A stretch of 64,000 nt of DNA from Oehlia diaphana (GCA_003833135.1 QZLH01000037.1:136949-200948), one strand, 5' to 3'; shown: positions 12,123 to 24,310, counted from the stretch's first letter. The notes: generated by a model not told the origin, from the sequence alone. Translations and numbers: made by a program.

Positions 12123-14745
12123 AAGTTTTTATATGTAAAAAAATTTCAAAAAATGTATATAATTATAGAATTTGAAAATTTTTGATCAAAAAGCTAAATA
12201 AAGCAAGGACATTAATTTGAATTACCACTTGTGATTGATCGTATTATAAAAATCATTACTTGGAATTACCGAATTAGGGTTCAGAATGGTTTCTCCACTG
12301 TCATACCTAGCAAACTCATCTGATATAGAATCACATTTTGTATTTGGATCATGTGATATTAATGCTAGTCAAATTATTTGTTAAGGTAATTCTGGCCAGG
12401 CACGACATTTGATCATTAGACAAAGACCCAGGAATATATTGGCTGTACGCAGAGACTTTTTATATGCATAATTGACACCTGATATTGAAAATCCTGCAAA
12501 AATACGCAAATAAAATTTCAGACATTAAGTTATAAATTATTTTATCATGATTTCTATATTATTTATAAAACCAAATACTAACGTGTAAAATAGAATTTAT
12601 TCTAATTTACCATTTTTTCAATAATATTTTTCTAAAATTTCACTTTTTAACCCTTAGAAATTTCTTTCTATTAATACTAAATATGTTTTACAATGCGGTT
12701 AACGTACAGTTAAATATAAGATAAGCTCAAAAATACGCAAACTAATTTTTACATACAAAAATTTTGATAAAAAATACGCAATCTTTGATGCCTAACTATA
12801 GATGAAAAATTCTTAAATTGTACGCAAATCAAAACTTTACTCCACTATGATGGTGACGCATCTGTGTACCCTACCCCTCCTGTATGTATATTTCTGGGTC
12901 CTGTTATACGTCATTGTGCTTAATAATTTTTCTTGATTATTATAGACTAAACAATTTTAGCATCCAATTCCATAAATTAAAATATTTTGAATTTTTTTTT
13001 AGCTGTACGAAGGGACTTTAATAAGTTATTAAGATGTAAAATCTTATTGTAATTACGAACTTAACGTTAAGATTGCATTTAAGAAGGTGAAATAATCTTA
13101 ATAACAAACGCTTAGAGTTACAGGATGCAGAAGGAAAACTTGACTTATCATAAAAATATCCCAACCGAATTATTCTTTTGGAACACAAAATAGGTCAGGT
13201 ACTAACTGTATCGCCGTACGCGATTTTCTTTCGAGCCAGAAAAACATAATTCCAGCTGAAATTATAGGATAAGATCATCTATCTAAAATAAAATTTTTGA
13301 CCAAAACCTGTTCGACGATTCATTTGTTTATTTATCAAACAAGTCAACTGGTAATATTATTTCGAGAATTAAACAGGTTTAACAGAGATCGATCGATCAA
13401 AAATAACAATCATGTGATTAATTAAATATTATTATTTACTCAAAAGATTTTTTTTAAAAAAAAAAAAATCTAATACCAGATACGAATCATACGATCGAGC
13501 TGCTGAGATAACAAGAGTGGCTGTGTCAATGTATCATGTACCGTGTGTGTGTATATTTATATAATATATATATATACACATAATAAAGTAATCATTTATA
13601 AAATATTATTTTGTCACGGAATTTTACTTTTTAATGATTTTTCCGTCTCAGGAATAGTCTTTTTTGTTAACAATGATCTTGATTTGAATGCTTTATTTGA
13701 AAGCCTCTTCTTTGGTAAGATCAAAAATCACGTGAAATATAGATTTCTAAAATCAGAAAACATGTGGCTTAATCGATCTGTGGCTTTGATATTTGTGGCT
13801 TAGTCAATCCTTTAAATGGCTAAGTTTAAAAAATCTTTGGGTGGGAAATTCCATTTTTGAATAATTTTTTATTTATTCACACCGATATTTAAAAATATCT
13901 TTCATACGATAAAGATATAAATAAATATTTAAATTAGTCTTATTTACTAATTACAGACGGGATTCTTTTTTGATCCCGAGTGGCTTAAATCATGAGGCTT
14001 TGCGGAAAGTAAGATTTTTGTTTTATAAAGTTATGGCTTTGCGAATTTTTTTCAATAAAAAAAAGGAAACCCGAAACCCTGAAAAAAGTGATTACCGTGA
14101 TTGCCGTTAATTCGATCTTTTTAAGGCTTTTTTTTTTTGAATGAGCGATTGTTAATTCGATGACTTCCTTATTTAAGATTAAGTGATTAAATTTGAATCA
14201 AAATATTTTTTTTTTTTTTTTTTGGCTCAGATCAAAATATGATCGGAAAAAAAACTAAAAAAAAAATCGGATTGTAAAGATCGACTTATGCAAAAAAGCT
14301 TAAATTTCTGTGGCTAATTACAGAAGAATTTTTTTATTATATAATTAGGCATGGCTTAGTATTATACAATTCATTTAAAAAAATGATTGTCATAATATAA
14401 AATAATATAAAATAAAATATATTTTAAAATTACGAGAAATAAAATGTTTTAAAAATAAAGCACGGGGCGCATTTAAAAGAAAGATCGAATTTGTTATAAT
14501 CAAAAAAAAAAAAGGATAGCGTTTCTTTCAAATTTGACAAATTTAATTTAAAATAATAAAAATTGCGCTGTTTTTGCTTTGATCGGTTTGATTATCAAAA
14601 AAAAAAAAAAATTTCTTTGCCACCAAAATTTCACAATATATATATAAAGTAATTACGGAAAATAAATAGTAATCGGGAATGAATTAATTTGAACACGGCG
14701 CGAACTCATTTAAAAAAAAAAAATTCAATCTGAATAAAAAGAAAT
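12123..14745. other. Intergenic region with degenerate repeats
   Basis: No gene is supported here. The first part holds scattered aaatacgcaa-like words. Then comes a short GT/TA microsatellite at 13536-13578 and many A/T tracts. From about 13740 to 14050 the word tggctt recurs. See the separate entry for a possible element at 12421-12905. Confidence 0.45.
12421..12905. mobile_element. Possible degenerate inverted-repeat element
   Basis: The left side reads caaagacccaggaatatat and the right side, inverted, caggacccagaaatatac. The inside is AT-rich with several acgcaa words and no open frame. The match is short and imperfect, so this is only a candidate for an old MITE. Confidence 0.3.
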
Positions 14746-14754
14746 TATAAATAG
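14746..14754 (+). promoter_or_regulatory. TATA-like box of the multicopper oxidase gene
   Basis: TATAAATAG lies about 97 bases upstream of the ATG at 14851, a plausible core-promoter distance. An A-run then a T-run (about 14804-14840) follows in the presumed 5' leader. Confidence 0.45.
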
Positions 14755-14850
14755 CATTTATCAAATTGTTTTTTTTTGCATTTCAATTTTGTCAGAATTG
14801 CCTCAAAAAAAAAAAAAAAAAAATTTTTTTTTTTTTTTTTAATAACAAAA

Positions 14851-17407
14851 ATGAGAATAACTTCGATTTTTTACGTAATAGTATTATTCTCATTATACAC
14901 AACAATAATAAATGCAGCACCCGCAGCACCCACACTTGAAAAGCGTCAAGAAACTGCACAAGATCCAGACTTTAATACTAATATTTTCTCACCCTTCAAG
15001 CCACTAGAAGTTACTGCATCACCTATAACAAGAGAATATACTCTAACATTAGCTAAAGCAGAATTGGCTCCAGATGGGTACTCGAGACAAGTTTGGACTT
15101 CAAATGGTCAATATCCCGGACCTATGATACGTGCTAATAAAGGAGATCAAATAGTTATTCATGTACAAAATAATTTGGGTGATTTTACTACGATTCATTG
15201 GCATGGTATATTTCAAAGAGGCACTACATTTTACGATGGTGTTGCTGGACAGGTGAGCTCGAGTTTTAGTTATAACTCCATAAAAGAATTTTGTCAAATA
15301 TAATCATTTTGTTCGTTAATAATAAATAATTGATACATGACATAAGACACAATGTCTTATTGCAACTGGTACAACGTTCACTTATAATTTCACAGGAGGT
15401 GAACAATATGGGACTTATTGGTGGTAAGCACATAATTTATAATATTTTTTTATTTTAATCGTATTATTTACGAGCTTCTATTATAGGCACTCCCATTTCA
15501 GATCCCAATATGTGGACGGGCTTAGAGGTGCATTAATGTATGTTATAGTATCTACGTCATTGTGTATGTGTAATTGTGTATACGCACGTAATTGTATAGT
15601 TAAATATTTTAAATATTTTTAATAGTATTCATGATCCGAAAGACCCTTACTTAAATGACTACGATGAAGAGTTTGTAATGACTTTATCGGATTGGCACCA
15701 TGAAGATTCGGAGTCATTGGTAAAAAAGAGAATGACGCCAGGTTATCAAGGATACAATGTAATTGATTTATTTTTTCCTAAAGAAAAAAATTGCTCTTAT
15801 ATTTTATTGAATGCGAATTTATATTGTAATAGCCAATCCCCGACTCAGGGCTTATTAGTGGTCGTGGAAGATGCGATTGTTCTAAAGCACCTCAAGGTTC
15901 CAAATGTGTACCAGATAACCCATTGGCTGTTTATGTTGTTGAAAAAGGAAAACGCTATCGTTTCCGTGTCATCAATACAAGGTAAATTCTATCGAATTTA
16001 ATTAAAATTTTGTCTATAGCTTTCATATTAATAAGTGATTTAAAAAATTTCTTTAAAAATAATTAGCGCGGAAGCACCTTTTACTTTCTCGATTGATCAA
16101 CATCCACTAAGAATAATTGAAGTAGAAGGTGAAAATGTCCAACCCGTATCTTTGAACAAGATAAATATAGCTGTTGGTCAACGCTATTCTGTAATAGTTA
16201 ATGCCGATAAAGAAGTTAATAATTTCTGGATTCGAGCTACAATCGTCAAACAATGCATACATGTTTCACCAGAAACCATTAATGTAAATTCATCATTAAA
16301 TTATAAAGTATCTGGTATATTAAGATATAACGGAGCTCCTGATGCCTACCCAACTACACAAGAATGGGATGAAAAAATTCTTAATTGTAGAGATGTAGAT
16401 CACAATCTATTAAAATTAAATCCACCCAGATCTCCACCAGTTACTCCAACAGATAATTTCACTCTTCGAATTACATTTGCTGATATTGAAGGTGTTGGTC
16501 ACGCTCTGGTAAATGGTTCGCCCTTCAAACCGGATGTAAATGATCCCACCGTAAATAAACTTATGTTTGGTGGGGATGAAACACCTAGCATGTTAGATCC
16601 GGATCAAAATGCTTTTGTTTATGATACTCAAAACGGTGTTGTTGAAATTTCTTTAATCAGTAAGTTTGATTTTTTTTTTCACGAAACCGTTTCTTTTTTT
16701 TAATATTTACTAAAATAATTGATTTTTTAGACGAAAATATGGCGACACATCCTTTCCATTTGGTAACGTATATCATAACAATCACTCATCACCAATATTA
16801 TGATATCATACTAAATTTTTTCTTTTCTTTTCTTGGTATAAGCATGGACATAACTTCTACATCATGGCTCATGGTCCTGGTAAAGTACCTGATCCATCAA
16901 TATTTAATTTGGTAGACCCTGCTGTACGTGATACTATAACGGTTGCTGGTGATTCGTAAGTATCTTAAAAAAATGAAAAGGTATTAATACTTATAATTCA
17001 CATAATTCATTTTTCTATTATTTAGATGGGCTGTAATTAGATATAATATTGATAATCCTGGTATATGGGCTTTCCATTGTCATATTGAGGTAAATTTATA
17101 CATATACTTTTTTAGAAAACTTTAAATTCACGCTGAAAGATATTTTCCTCAAATACAGTGGCACGTTGAAATGGGAATGGTAGGACAACTCATAGAAAGG
17201 CCCAGTGAATTAAAAGGTGACCCGATACCGCCACAAATAAAGAGTATATGTCCTCCAGATGATGATGATGATGATCAACAAGATAATAATACTACCACCG
17301 CTAAGAAAAGATCATTAAAAACATATAAAAATTATTACAAACGCTCTGATGTTCCTAACCATTCCCGTCATGTCAAATATGAATTTATGCGTGGAAGTGC
17401 TTATTAA
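14851..17407 (+). CDS. Secreted laccase-like multicopper oxidase
   Basis: A blue multicopper oxidase that oxidises phenols or metal ions and reduces oxygen to water; laccase-like. Exons: 14851-15252, 15347-15423, 15487-15537, 15626-15758, 15833-15981, 16067-16659, 16731-16762, 16843-16955, 17026-17089 and 17159-17407. The join is 1863 nt, 620 residues, slightly long for a laccase. Residues 1-22 are a signal peptide and K31-R32 a likely Kex2 cleavage site. All four copper motifs are present: HWHG (116-119), WHSH (160-163), HPFHLHGH (475-482) and HCHIEWHVEMGM (534-545). The axial position ten residues after Cys535 is Met545. The C-terminus has a run of Asp followed by a basic tail. The start is chosen because it opens the signal peptide; upstream in-frame codons are poly-Lys/Phe from A/T tracts. 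Laccase versus ferroxidase cannot be decided here. Confidence 0.92.
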
Positions 17408-18334
17408 GGTGACGTATAAAATAAGGATTTGGATTGAATTTGAAGAAGAGAATAGAGAAGAGGTTTATTTTGCGGAAATTTTATTATAATGTAATATTTT
17501 TTTATTTCGTTCGGGAATTTAAATTTTTGTTTTATTTATTGTTTATTATATTATTTATTTATTTTTGTAAAAACTTTCGTTTGTATATAGAAGAGATGAT
17601 TTTTTTTTTTGTAAAATAAGGAGGGAAAACAAACAAGGGAAAGAGTTTATCATTATTTATTTTTCTTATTAGACACATACGATACGCGCTATTTTTTTTA
17701 TAGAGTCGAATCGATGAATTTTTTCTTTCGATTTTAATATATATATATATTTTAACATTTGTTTCGATAAATGTTTTTTTAATGAAAACTCGATCAAAAA
17801 AGAAAGGGTTTGACCTTTCATATGACGGAATAAAAATTCTTTCCTTTTAAATTAAAATTCATAAATCAATAGGATGAGTTTTATTACAATCGTTTTCAAT
17901 AAATAATGATCTATCTAATAATGCACATAAAGGAAATTAAATTACATAATAAGAAACGAATTATTAAAATTATTAAAATTATTATAAAAAAAAATTTATT
18001 TGATGGTAGTATTATTAATATTTTTAATCACTTAAATTATCTAAATACCACATATGATAAATAAAATTATTCTGGTTTATCGGTCAAAATTTTGTATGTG
18101 GCTAAGCATTCTCAAATGATGATAATTATTTATATGATAAGGTTGATAAGGTCTCTTCGACGCTCCCTTGCGGATTCTCTGCAAACGTAAAGAGAGAGAT
18201 CGTTTCCAACAATGTTTCTAAATTAAGTTATTAAATATTCACATAATTATTAATTACAAAGTTCCTTGCTAATTATAAACAGTTCGATTACAATGTCTTT
18301 ATTTAAAGATACTGTAATAATGCACAAAAACTGT
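17408..18334. other. 3' flank of the oxidase; no gene
   Basis: AT-rich downstream region without a supported gene. Most of it (17620-18278) is the first copy of a direct duplication described separately. Confidence 0.5.
17620..18278 (+). repeat. Duplicated oxidase 3' flank, copy 1
   Basis: Shares a long series of near-identical blocks with 20537-21076: tatagagtcgaatcgatga, tgaaaactcgatcaaaaaag, catatgacggaataaa, aataggatgagttt, attattctggtttatcg, cggattctctgcaaacgtaa and ttccttgctaattata, in the same order and orientation. Several small indels separate the copies. Confidence 0.85.
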
Positions 18335-19380
18335 TTATATATATGTTGTGCGTCAGATGTCGATTTGCGTCAGATGACAACTGCATATTTTAAAGAAGGA
18401 AATTTCCACCAATATGAATCCGAACATGTTGAAATTTTAGCATTATATATNNNNNNNNNNNNNNNNNNNNNNNNNNNNNNNNNNNNNNNNNNNNNNNNNN
18501 NNNNNNNNNNNNNNNNNNNNNNNNNNNNNNNNNNNNNNNNNNNNNNNNNNNNNNNNNNNNNNNNNNNNNNNNNNNNNNNNNNNNNNNNNNNNNNNNNNNN
18601 NNNNNNNNNNNNNNNNNNNNNNNNNNNNNNNNNNNNNNNNNNNNNNNNNNNNNNNNNNNNNNNNNNNNNNNNNNNNNNNNNNNNNNNNNNNNNNNNNNNN
18701 NNNNNNNNNNNNNNNNNNNNNNNNNNNNNNNNNNNNNNNNNNNNNNNNNNNNNNNNNNNNNNNNNNNNNNNNNNNNNNNNNNNNNNNNNNNNNNNNNNNN
18801 NNNNNNNNNNNNNNNNNNNNNNNNNNNNNNNNNNNNNNNNNNNNNNNNNNNNNNNNNNNNNNNNNNNNNNNNNNNNNNNNNNNNNNNNNNNNNNNNNNNN
18901 NNNNNNNNNNNNNNNNNNNNNNNNNNNNNNNNNNNNNNNNNNNNNNNNNNNNNNNNNNNNNNNNNNNNNNNNNNNNNNNNNNNNNNNNNNNNNNNNNNNN
19001 NNNNNNNNNNNNNNNNNNNNNNNNNNNNNNNNNNNNNNNNNNNNNNNNNNNNNNNNNNNNNNNNNNNNNNNNNNNNNNNNNNNNNNNNNNNNNNNNNNNN
19101 NNNNNNNNNNNNNNNNNNNNNNNNNNNNNNNNNNNNNNNNNNNNNNNNNNNNNNNNNNNNNNNNNNNNNNNNNNNNNNNNNNNNNNNNNNNGGTATTTAC
19201 TTGAAATTTTCAGGATATACACAAATAATTATGACGCACAGATTTACTTATAAAATAAAAGACAACTTAATTAATAAATAAAAATGTTTACTTATAAGAA
19301 ACTATTCAAAATTGGTATCTGACGCACGTCAGCTGTCATCTGACGCAAATCGACACCTGACGCACAACATATATATATAT
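18335..19380. repeat. Inverted repeat flanking the first assembly gap
   Basis: The left arm (18335-18383) and the inverted right arm (about 19330-19380) match over about 50 bases with two mismatches. The core tgttgtgcgtcagatgtcga is followed by tttgcgtcagatgaca; outside the core the arms continue as TA repeats. The arms enclose about 950 bases, mostly the unsequenced gap. It may be a transposable element with terminal inverted repeats or a large hairpin that stopped the assembly. Confidence 0.75.
18451..19191. other. Assembly gap (N run)
   Basis: 741 unknown bases. Apparent reading frames across it are meaningless. Confidence 0.99.
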
Positions 19381-20536
19381 ATATAAATATAATAAACTGC
19401 TTAAATAGATGAAAGATGATAAAATTTTACAATAAGAACTCGATATAATTTGATATAATTTCAAAACAGCGATAATAATAAATTGACCATTTAATAATAA
19501 ATCAATTTTTTTTAAAATTGCTAAATTTGGTTGGCATTACGGCAATTTGACAATATTGTGGTATAATTCATTTCGACATAATAATTACGCCCGGATCTGC
19601 TGCGCTGGATAATGCCGGAAAAGAGCCAAATACTAAGTTAATTCCGGCTGGAATTAGAGTGGTATAGTTTATCAATTATCACGAATGAATAAATATGACT
19701 GGTTTATAATCAAACTTCGTTAGCGAAATTTATAATAAAGTCGGTATATTATAAAAGGTTTGATTTATGTGCCAAAATTGGTTATCCCAATCGTTATATC
19801 TAGTTATGACTGTACATTATGAAAATACATGAAATAAAAAAATATGTGAAATAATAATAATAATAATGAATGAATCAAAACCCGATTTTATATTAAAAAT
19901 TGAATATATTCATATTATTAAGGAAATTAAATGATTTGATCAATTTAATGATGCTAGATATATCTTAATTAGTCATAGAAAGTAGTTAGAGACAAATCTG
20001 ATTCGGTTGATTTGAGATTATATTTAATCAAATAATATTATATTATCTATATTGTAATTTTTAATAATATTGTAAATAAAATCAAATTTGATAATTTTAT
20101 TTTAATGATTGGATGAGTCACAAAGAAAATTATTTTTAAATTACAAACTAAGAAACTTGTAAATTATTTTACTACTTTAGCCTTAATGTTTAAATAATTC
20201 TAATCATATTACCTAATATCATTTGTAAAAAAAAAAAAATAAATTTTTAAAAAATCAAAAAATCACAAATAATTAATTTAATTTGCAAAATTACTTTGTT
20301 GTATGATGTTTACATTACCTAATGACTTCATGTCACTAACTATACAAAACATTCACTTTTTAGAATTTCATTCAATTTCTTACTAGTAAAAGTATATATA
20401 TTTATATATATTATATGTTAGATGAGAAATTAAATAACAATTTTCTTTTAATTTACAGTTATAAAAGTCAAATCGTTGCTATTTGTTGCTGACTTAGCTA
20501 AGCACCTGATCATGAACGTTGAGGTTCAGCAACTTT
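19381..20536. other. Intergenic, no gene seen
   Basis: AT-rich sequence with short trinucleotide runs (ataata) near 19850. Nothing coding is supported. Confidence 0.5.
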
Positions 20537-20655
20537 GATTAGGAAGGAAAAAGAAAAAGGGAAAGGAAAGAAAAAGGGAAGATAAAGAGAAAGTGAAAGG
20601 GAAAGGGAAAAGAGTGAGGGAAAAGGAAGGAAAAGCGAGAAAGGGAAAAGAGACG
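20537..20655 (+). repeat. Homopurine GA-rich tract
   Basis: About 115 bases composed almost only of A and G on the plus strand (gggaaaggaaagaaaaaggg and variants). Only isolated pyrimidines break it. Such tracts can form triplex DNA and expand by slippage. Confidence 0.8.
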
Positions 20656-21076
20656 CACTATTTTTTTTTATAGAGTCGAATCGATGATTTTTTTTTCGAA
20701 TTTAATATACTGTATATATATATATATTTATATTAACATTTGTTATCGATGAATTTTTTTTTTTTAATGAAAACTCGATCAAAAAAGAAGGGTTTGTCCC
20801 TTCATATGACGGAATAAACATTCTTTCCTTTAAATTAACATAAAATCAATAGGATGAGTTTTGCAATAAATACTGTAAATATATAAAAGGAAGATTATTT
20901 AATAAATAAAATTATTCTGGTTTATCGACAAATTTTGTGGCTAACGTGACCTCGATAATAATTATTTATATGATGAGGTTCGACGCTTCCTTACGGATTC
21001 TCTGCAAACGTAAAGTATTAAATTATTAAATATTTACATAATTATTAATTACAAAATTCCTTGCTAATTATATTAT
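20537..21076 (+). repeat. Duplicated oxidase 3' flank, copy 2
   Basis: Second copy of the 17620-18278 block, shorter through small deletions. Its left end contains a purine-only tract that is much longer than the matching agggaaaacaaacaagggaaag stretch of copy 1. Confidence 0.83.
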
Positions 21077-21952
21077 TATTTTGTTAATTACAGAATCTAC
21101 ATTTTTCGCTACCTTGTAGACTACAGCAAGAATAAAAACTATACAGATAGACTGCGAAAGGCAAACTGCAAACTGATGGGATAATTTGAAATGAGAGATA
21201 TGTGTATAGCTATAGAAATCTCAGGCTTGGCTCGGTTCCGAGTTGTCTTGGTGTCGCCTCTAGTAAAAAGAGACGTCAGTTATCATTTTTGACTTGTTTG
21301 ATAACTTTTTTCGCTAAATTGGTAAAGACGAAAAAATTAGTTTTATATACTAAGGTTTTAAAATCTCCTTGCAAATCCAAAGTAAGTTTTTAGAGAACAT
21401 CTATAATAGGATTTTAAAACTTTATTGAGAGTTTTAAATTTTTTTTTTTTTTTTTTGAAAATGCTATGCAATAAGGGGGACACATTCGACTATATTTTGG
21501 TATAGAGTTATCGAAATATAAATACATAGAGTCTGATTGTAATCGGTTGTACAACTTTCTTAAAAATGTAATGTATTGCTGTCAGAACATGCCAAAAGAA
21601 AATTATTTTATTTAAATATATGTAAATACACGCTTTTTAAAATAAGATAAAATATAATGGTTTAGAGAACCTGTTTTAAGTCATGAAACTATTAAGTAAG
21701 AAATAAAAAAAAAAAGAAATGAAAAAAAGTATTTCGAATTAAAATAACTAAAAATGAATAAATTAAGAATAAAATAAAATATCGGTTTTTATAAAAAAAA
21801 TGTTAAATGATTAAATAACAATATAAAAAAAAACTATTATTATAATAAAACAGATTTAGAAACCGTAAAAATTGTGCAAACAAAATTAAGTTATCATGAA
21901 GCTATCGTTCCCGGCCAGTGATACGTCAAAATACTAAAGTAATATTGATAAT
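21077..21952. other. Intergenic, no gene seen
   Basis: Downstream side of the protease gene. A short open stretch at 21202-21393 starts with GTG and has no recognisable features, so it is not called. Confidence 0.5.
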
Positions 21953-22900
21953 TTAATGAGTCGAAACGTAATTCATTATTGCATACCAATCATTCAAATT
22001 ATAAATAGGTGAAAGAGATTCTTGAGTAATCTGATCAAAACTCGTTAAACTACCAAATAAATATCCTACATTTGTATTTGAGTCATATTTCCATACCCAA
22101 GGTGAGCCACTTGCACCATTTCCAAAATTTACTCCAGGAGGTGATGCATAAAAACCATCATTTGTCAATTTTGTTTCCCCTCTCCATATACAATAGGTGT
22201 GTGAATCATTTGGACAATTTTGAATGTTTCCCGATGAGTAACTAGATACAGTTGTTTCAACATTATTTCCTATATTAATCTTCCAACCATGATATCCTGT
22301 ATAAGATTGTAATGGTATATTATTCCCCGATGGGTCATTAAATGCAAACCTCATCATACCATAATCATATTTAGCATCGTAATTTGAGCGAAAGTTATCT
22401 GGTACTTGAAACACAGCAACAGGAATACGGCCAAATTTACCATCCTGACCATGGTCATACCCAGGAGAAAACATTAAGTTTTCATATGCTCGTCCTTGTG
22501 AATCTATAAGACAATGCCCTGCAGTGATTCCAATATTTCCATTTTGAGTATTAATTACACTGGCAGTGCAAGTAGATGTTCCTCCAGTATTAGGATCGGT
22601 AAAAAATAACATCCCAGTGGGTTGAAATGTTCCCTTATAATCTAATGTATTTTTCGAAGGGGGTGCAGATTCAGGGCCGGTTCCTTTTTTTGCGTCTCTT
22701 GTAGTTTTAACATCATTTCTCTTCTTATTTCTGAATCCGACGTTTTTACGTACCAAGGATTTAGCACTTTTCATTCTTTCCGGTGTCCAATAAGCAAGTG
22801 TCTCTTCATATTTTGAAATTGGAGTCGCATAACTTGAATCTGTTATGGCCATTATCGCAATTAACGCAAATAATAAATAAAGTGTACTTTTCTTATTCAT
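21953..22900 (-). CDS. Secreted trypsin/V8-like serine protease
   Basis: A single-exon gene of 315 residues for a chymotrypsin-fold (S1, V8/glutamyl-endopeptidase-like) protease. Residues 1-25 form a signal peptide ending in SSYA. Residues 26-90 look like a propeptide, rich in Lys/Arg with dibasic sites (RKN, NKKR, AKKG) where maturation could occur. The catalytic triad is visible: His129 in ITAGHC, Asp179 in KYDYG and Ser264 in NGASGSP. Cysteines pair plausibly as 111-130 and 229-237. The start ATG at 22900 opens the signal peptide and sits 71 bases after a TATAAAAG box. It is intact, unlike many neighbours. Likely acts outside the hypha, on proteins in the soil or at the plant interface; the substrate is not known. 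Confidence 0.9.
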   Translation of the reverse strand: MNKKSTLYLLFALIAIMAITDSSYATPISKYEETLAYWTPERMKSAKSLVRKNVGFRNKKRNDVKTTRDAKKGTGPESAPPSKNTLDYKGTFQPTGMLFFTDPNTGGTSTCTASVINTQNGNIGITAGHCLIDSQGRAYENLMFSPGYDHGQDGKFGRIPVAVFQVPDNFRSNYDAKYDYGMMRFAFNDPSGNNIPLQSYTGYHGWKINIGNNVETTVSSYSSGNIQNCPNDSHTYCIWRGETKLTNDGFYASPPGVNFGNGASGSPWVWKYDSNTNVGYLFGSLTSFDQITQESLSPIYNLNDWYAIMNYVSTH

Positions 22901-22970
22901 TTTTACTAATGTATGAATATAATGTAATGTTTTATGAAGATAATGTTTGAGAGATGACTTATTCTCGTTG

Positions 22971-22978
22971 CTTTTATA
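22971..22978 (-). promoter_or_regulatory. TATA-like box of the protease gene
   Basis: TATAAAAG on the minus strand, 71 bases before the protease ATG, a normal distance for a fungal TATA promoter. Confidence 0.5.
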
Positions 22979-24310
22979 CTTTTAAAAATTTTTTTGATTT
23001 ACTTCATTCTGAATTTAAAATTCCGGATTTATTCATTCTGAATTGATTTCGAACGGATCCAAAAAGCCGGTTATTCCGGATTTTATTTAAAAAAATTCAT
23101 GTAACATTAACTATTATTGAATTTTTAATTTACAATATTAACAGTTAAAAAATTTAATTACTACTTGTTAACGGCCAAATTTATTTATGACACATACAGT
23201 ATACAGTATGTTAAAAATTATTTATATATCTGGAACTTCTTAATGATAAATAACGCATGATTTAAAAAAAATTCATATAAGGTTACTTTTCAAGACGAAT
23301 TTCAGCTGCAATAATTTATTGTATAGATACCGATGATAGACCAAATATTTTAGAATTCATCGTCCTGATGTCAAAATGACAGTGTGACAGACAGTATGAG
23401 GAAATTTATTAAAATAAATTGCGTTTATCAGTTATTGATTGATTCATCAAATTTAACTCTTTTTGGAAAGTTACGCAATATAATTTTTATGACAGTTACG
23501 GTACATTTCGCCGAAAGCCATTTCGCTGAAAAGGACGTTTCGCCGAAAAATAGGACCAACATTATGCAGAATTATAATACTCAGGCCAGAGATTATTTTT
23601 CGGCGAATGACTTTCGGCGAAATGTCCCGATACCTGAAATAATTTGTATTCTTTTATTCGTTTACCTTTTCGAAATTTCTCTCTTTTTCGTTCATTGATA
23701 AGAAGGAGAACTTAGACGTCGCTCCACTCGATAGACATTTATACGGTGTAAAGATTCTGGGATCCACCCTCCTTTATAAAACTTTATAAAAAAAAATATT
23801 CAATTGGGGTTAAATTCGTAATGCAATTTTGCTGATCATTGAAATCTGCAAGGGTAACAATTTTTTTAAAAAAAAAGTGGATCGGCGATTGTCATTTCCG
23901 AGAATTTCCTTCAGTTCATCCCCTAAACATATAAAGTTTGGTTAGGTATCAGGACATTACGATTTCCTGAATGCCTTTTTCCTGAATATATCTTTTCCCG
24001 AAGTCATTTTCCTGAATACTCGTTATTATATAATTGGGTAAATATCACATGATTGCTAATAATTTGTTTCTCAATTTTTACTTTACTATTTATTTCGCTT
24101 TTTACTCAAATATTATATCAAATATTTGCATTTTATTTATTTATTTTTTATTTTTTATAGAAAAAAAAATTATTAGATATAGAAAGAAAAATATTTCACA
24201 AAAATAACGATTGTGAAGTTCTTGAAATTTAGATTTATTATATAACAATAAAAATAGGTACATTTGATTTTTTTTTTTGTTTTTCGGTCTTTATTGTTAC
24301 AATAGCTTCT
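22979..24310. other. Intergenic with a MITE-like insert
   Basis: Noncoding upstream region of the protease gene. It holds the element at 23500-23629. A weaker series of cctgaa words near 23950-24020 (gatttcctgaatgcc, ttcctgaatat) may be a decayed relative of the same repeat type. Confidence 0.45.
23500..23629. mobile_element. Small MITE-like element with TTCGCCGAAA repeats
   Basis: Left end gtacatttcgccgaaagcca and inverted right end gggacatttcgccgaaagtc form terminal inverted repeats of about 25 bases. The ttcgccgaa word recurs inside each arm (ttcgctgaa, ttcgccgaaa, ttcggcgaa). About 130 bases in all, with no coding capacity. Confidence 0.7.

Noticed and set aside
18266..19222. Long open frames on both strands across the first gap
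   Set aside because: They consist almost entirely of N and carry no information.
21202..21393. 63-codon plus-strand frame
   Set aside because: Starts with GTG and has no recognisable motif or flanking gene signals.
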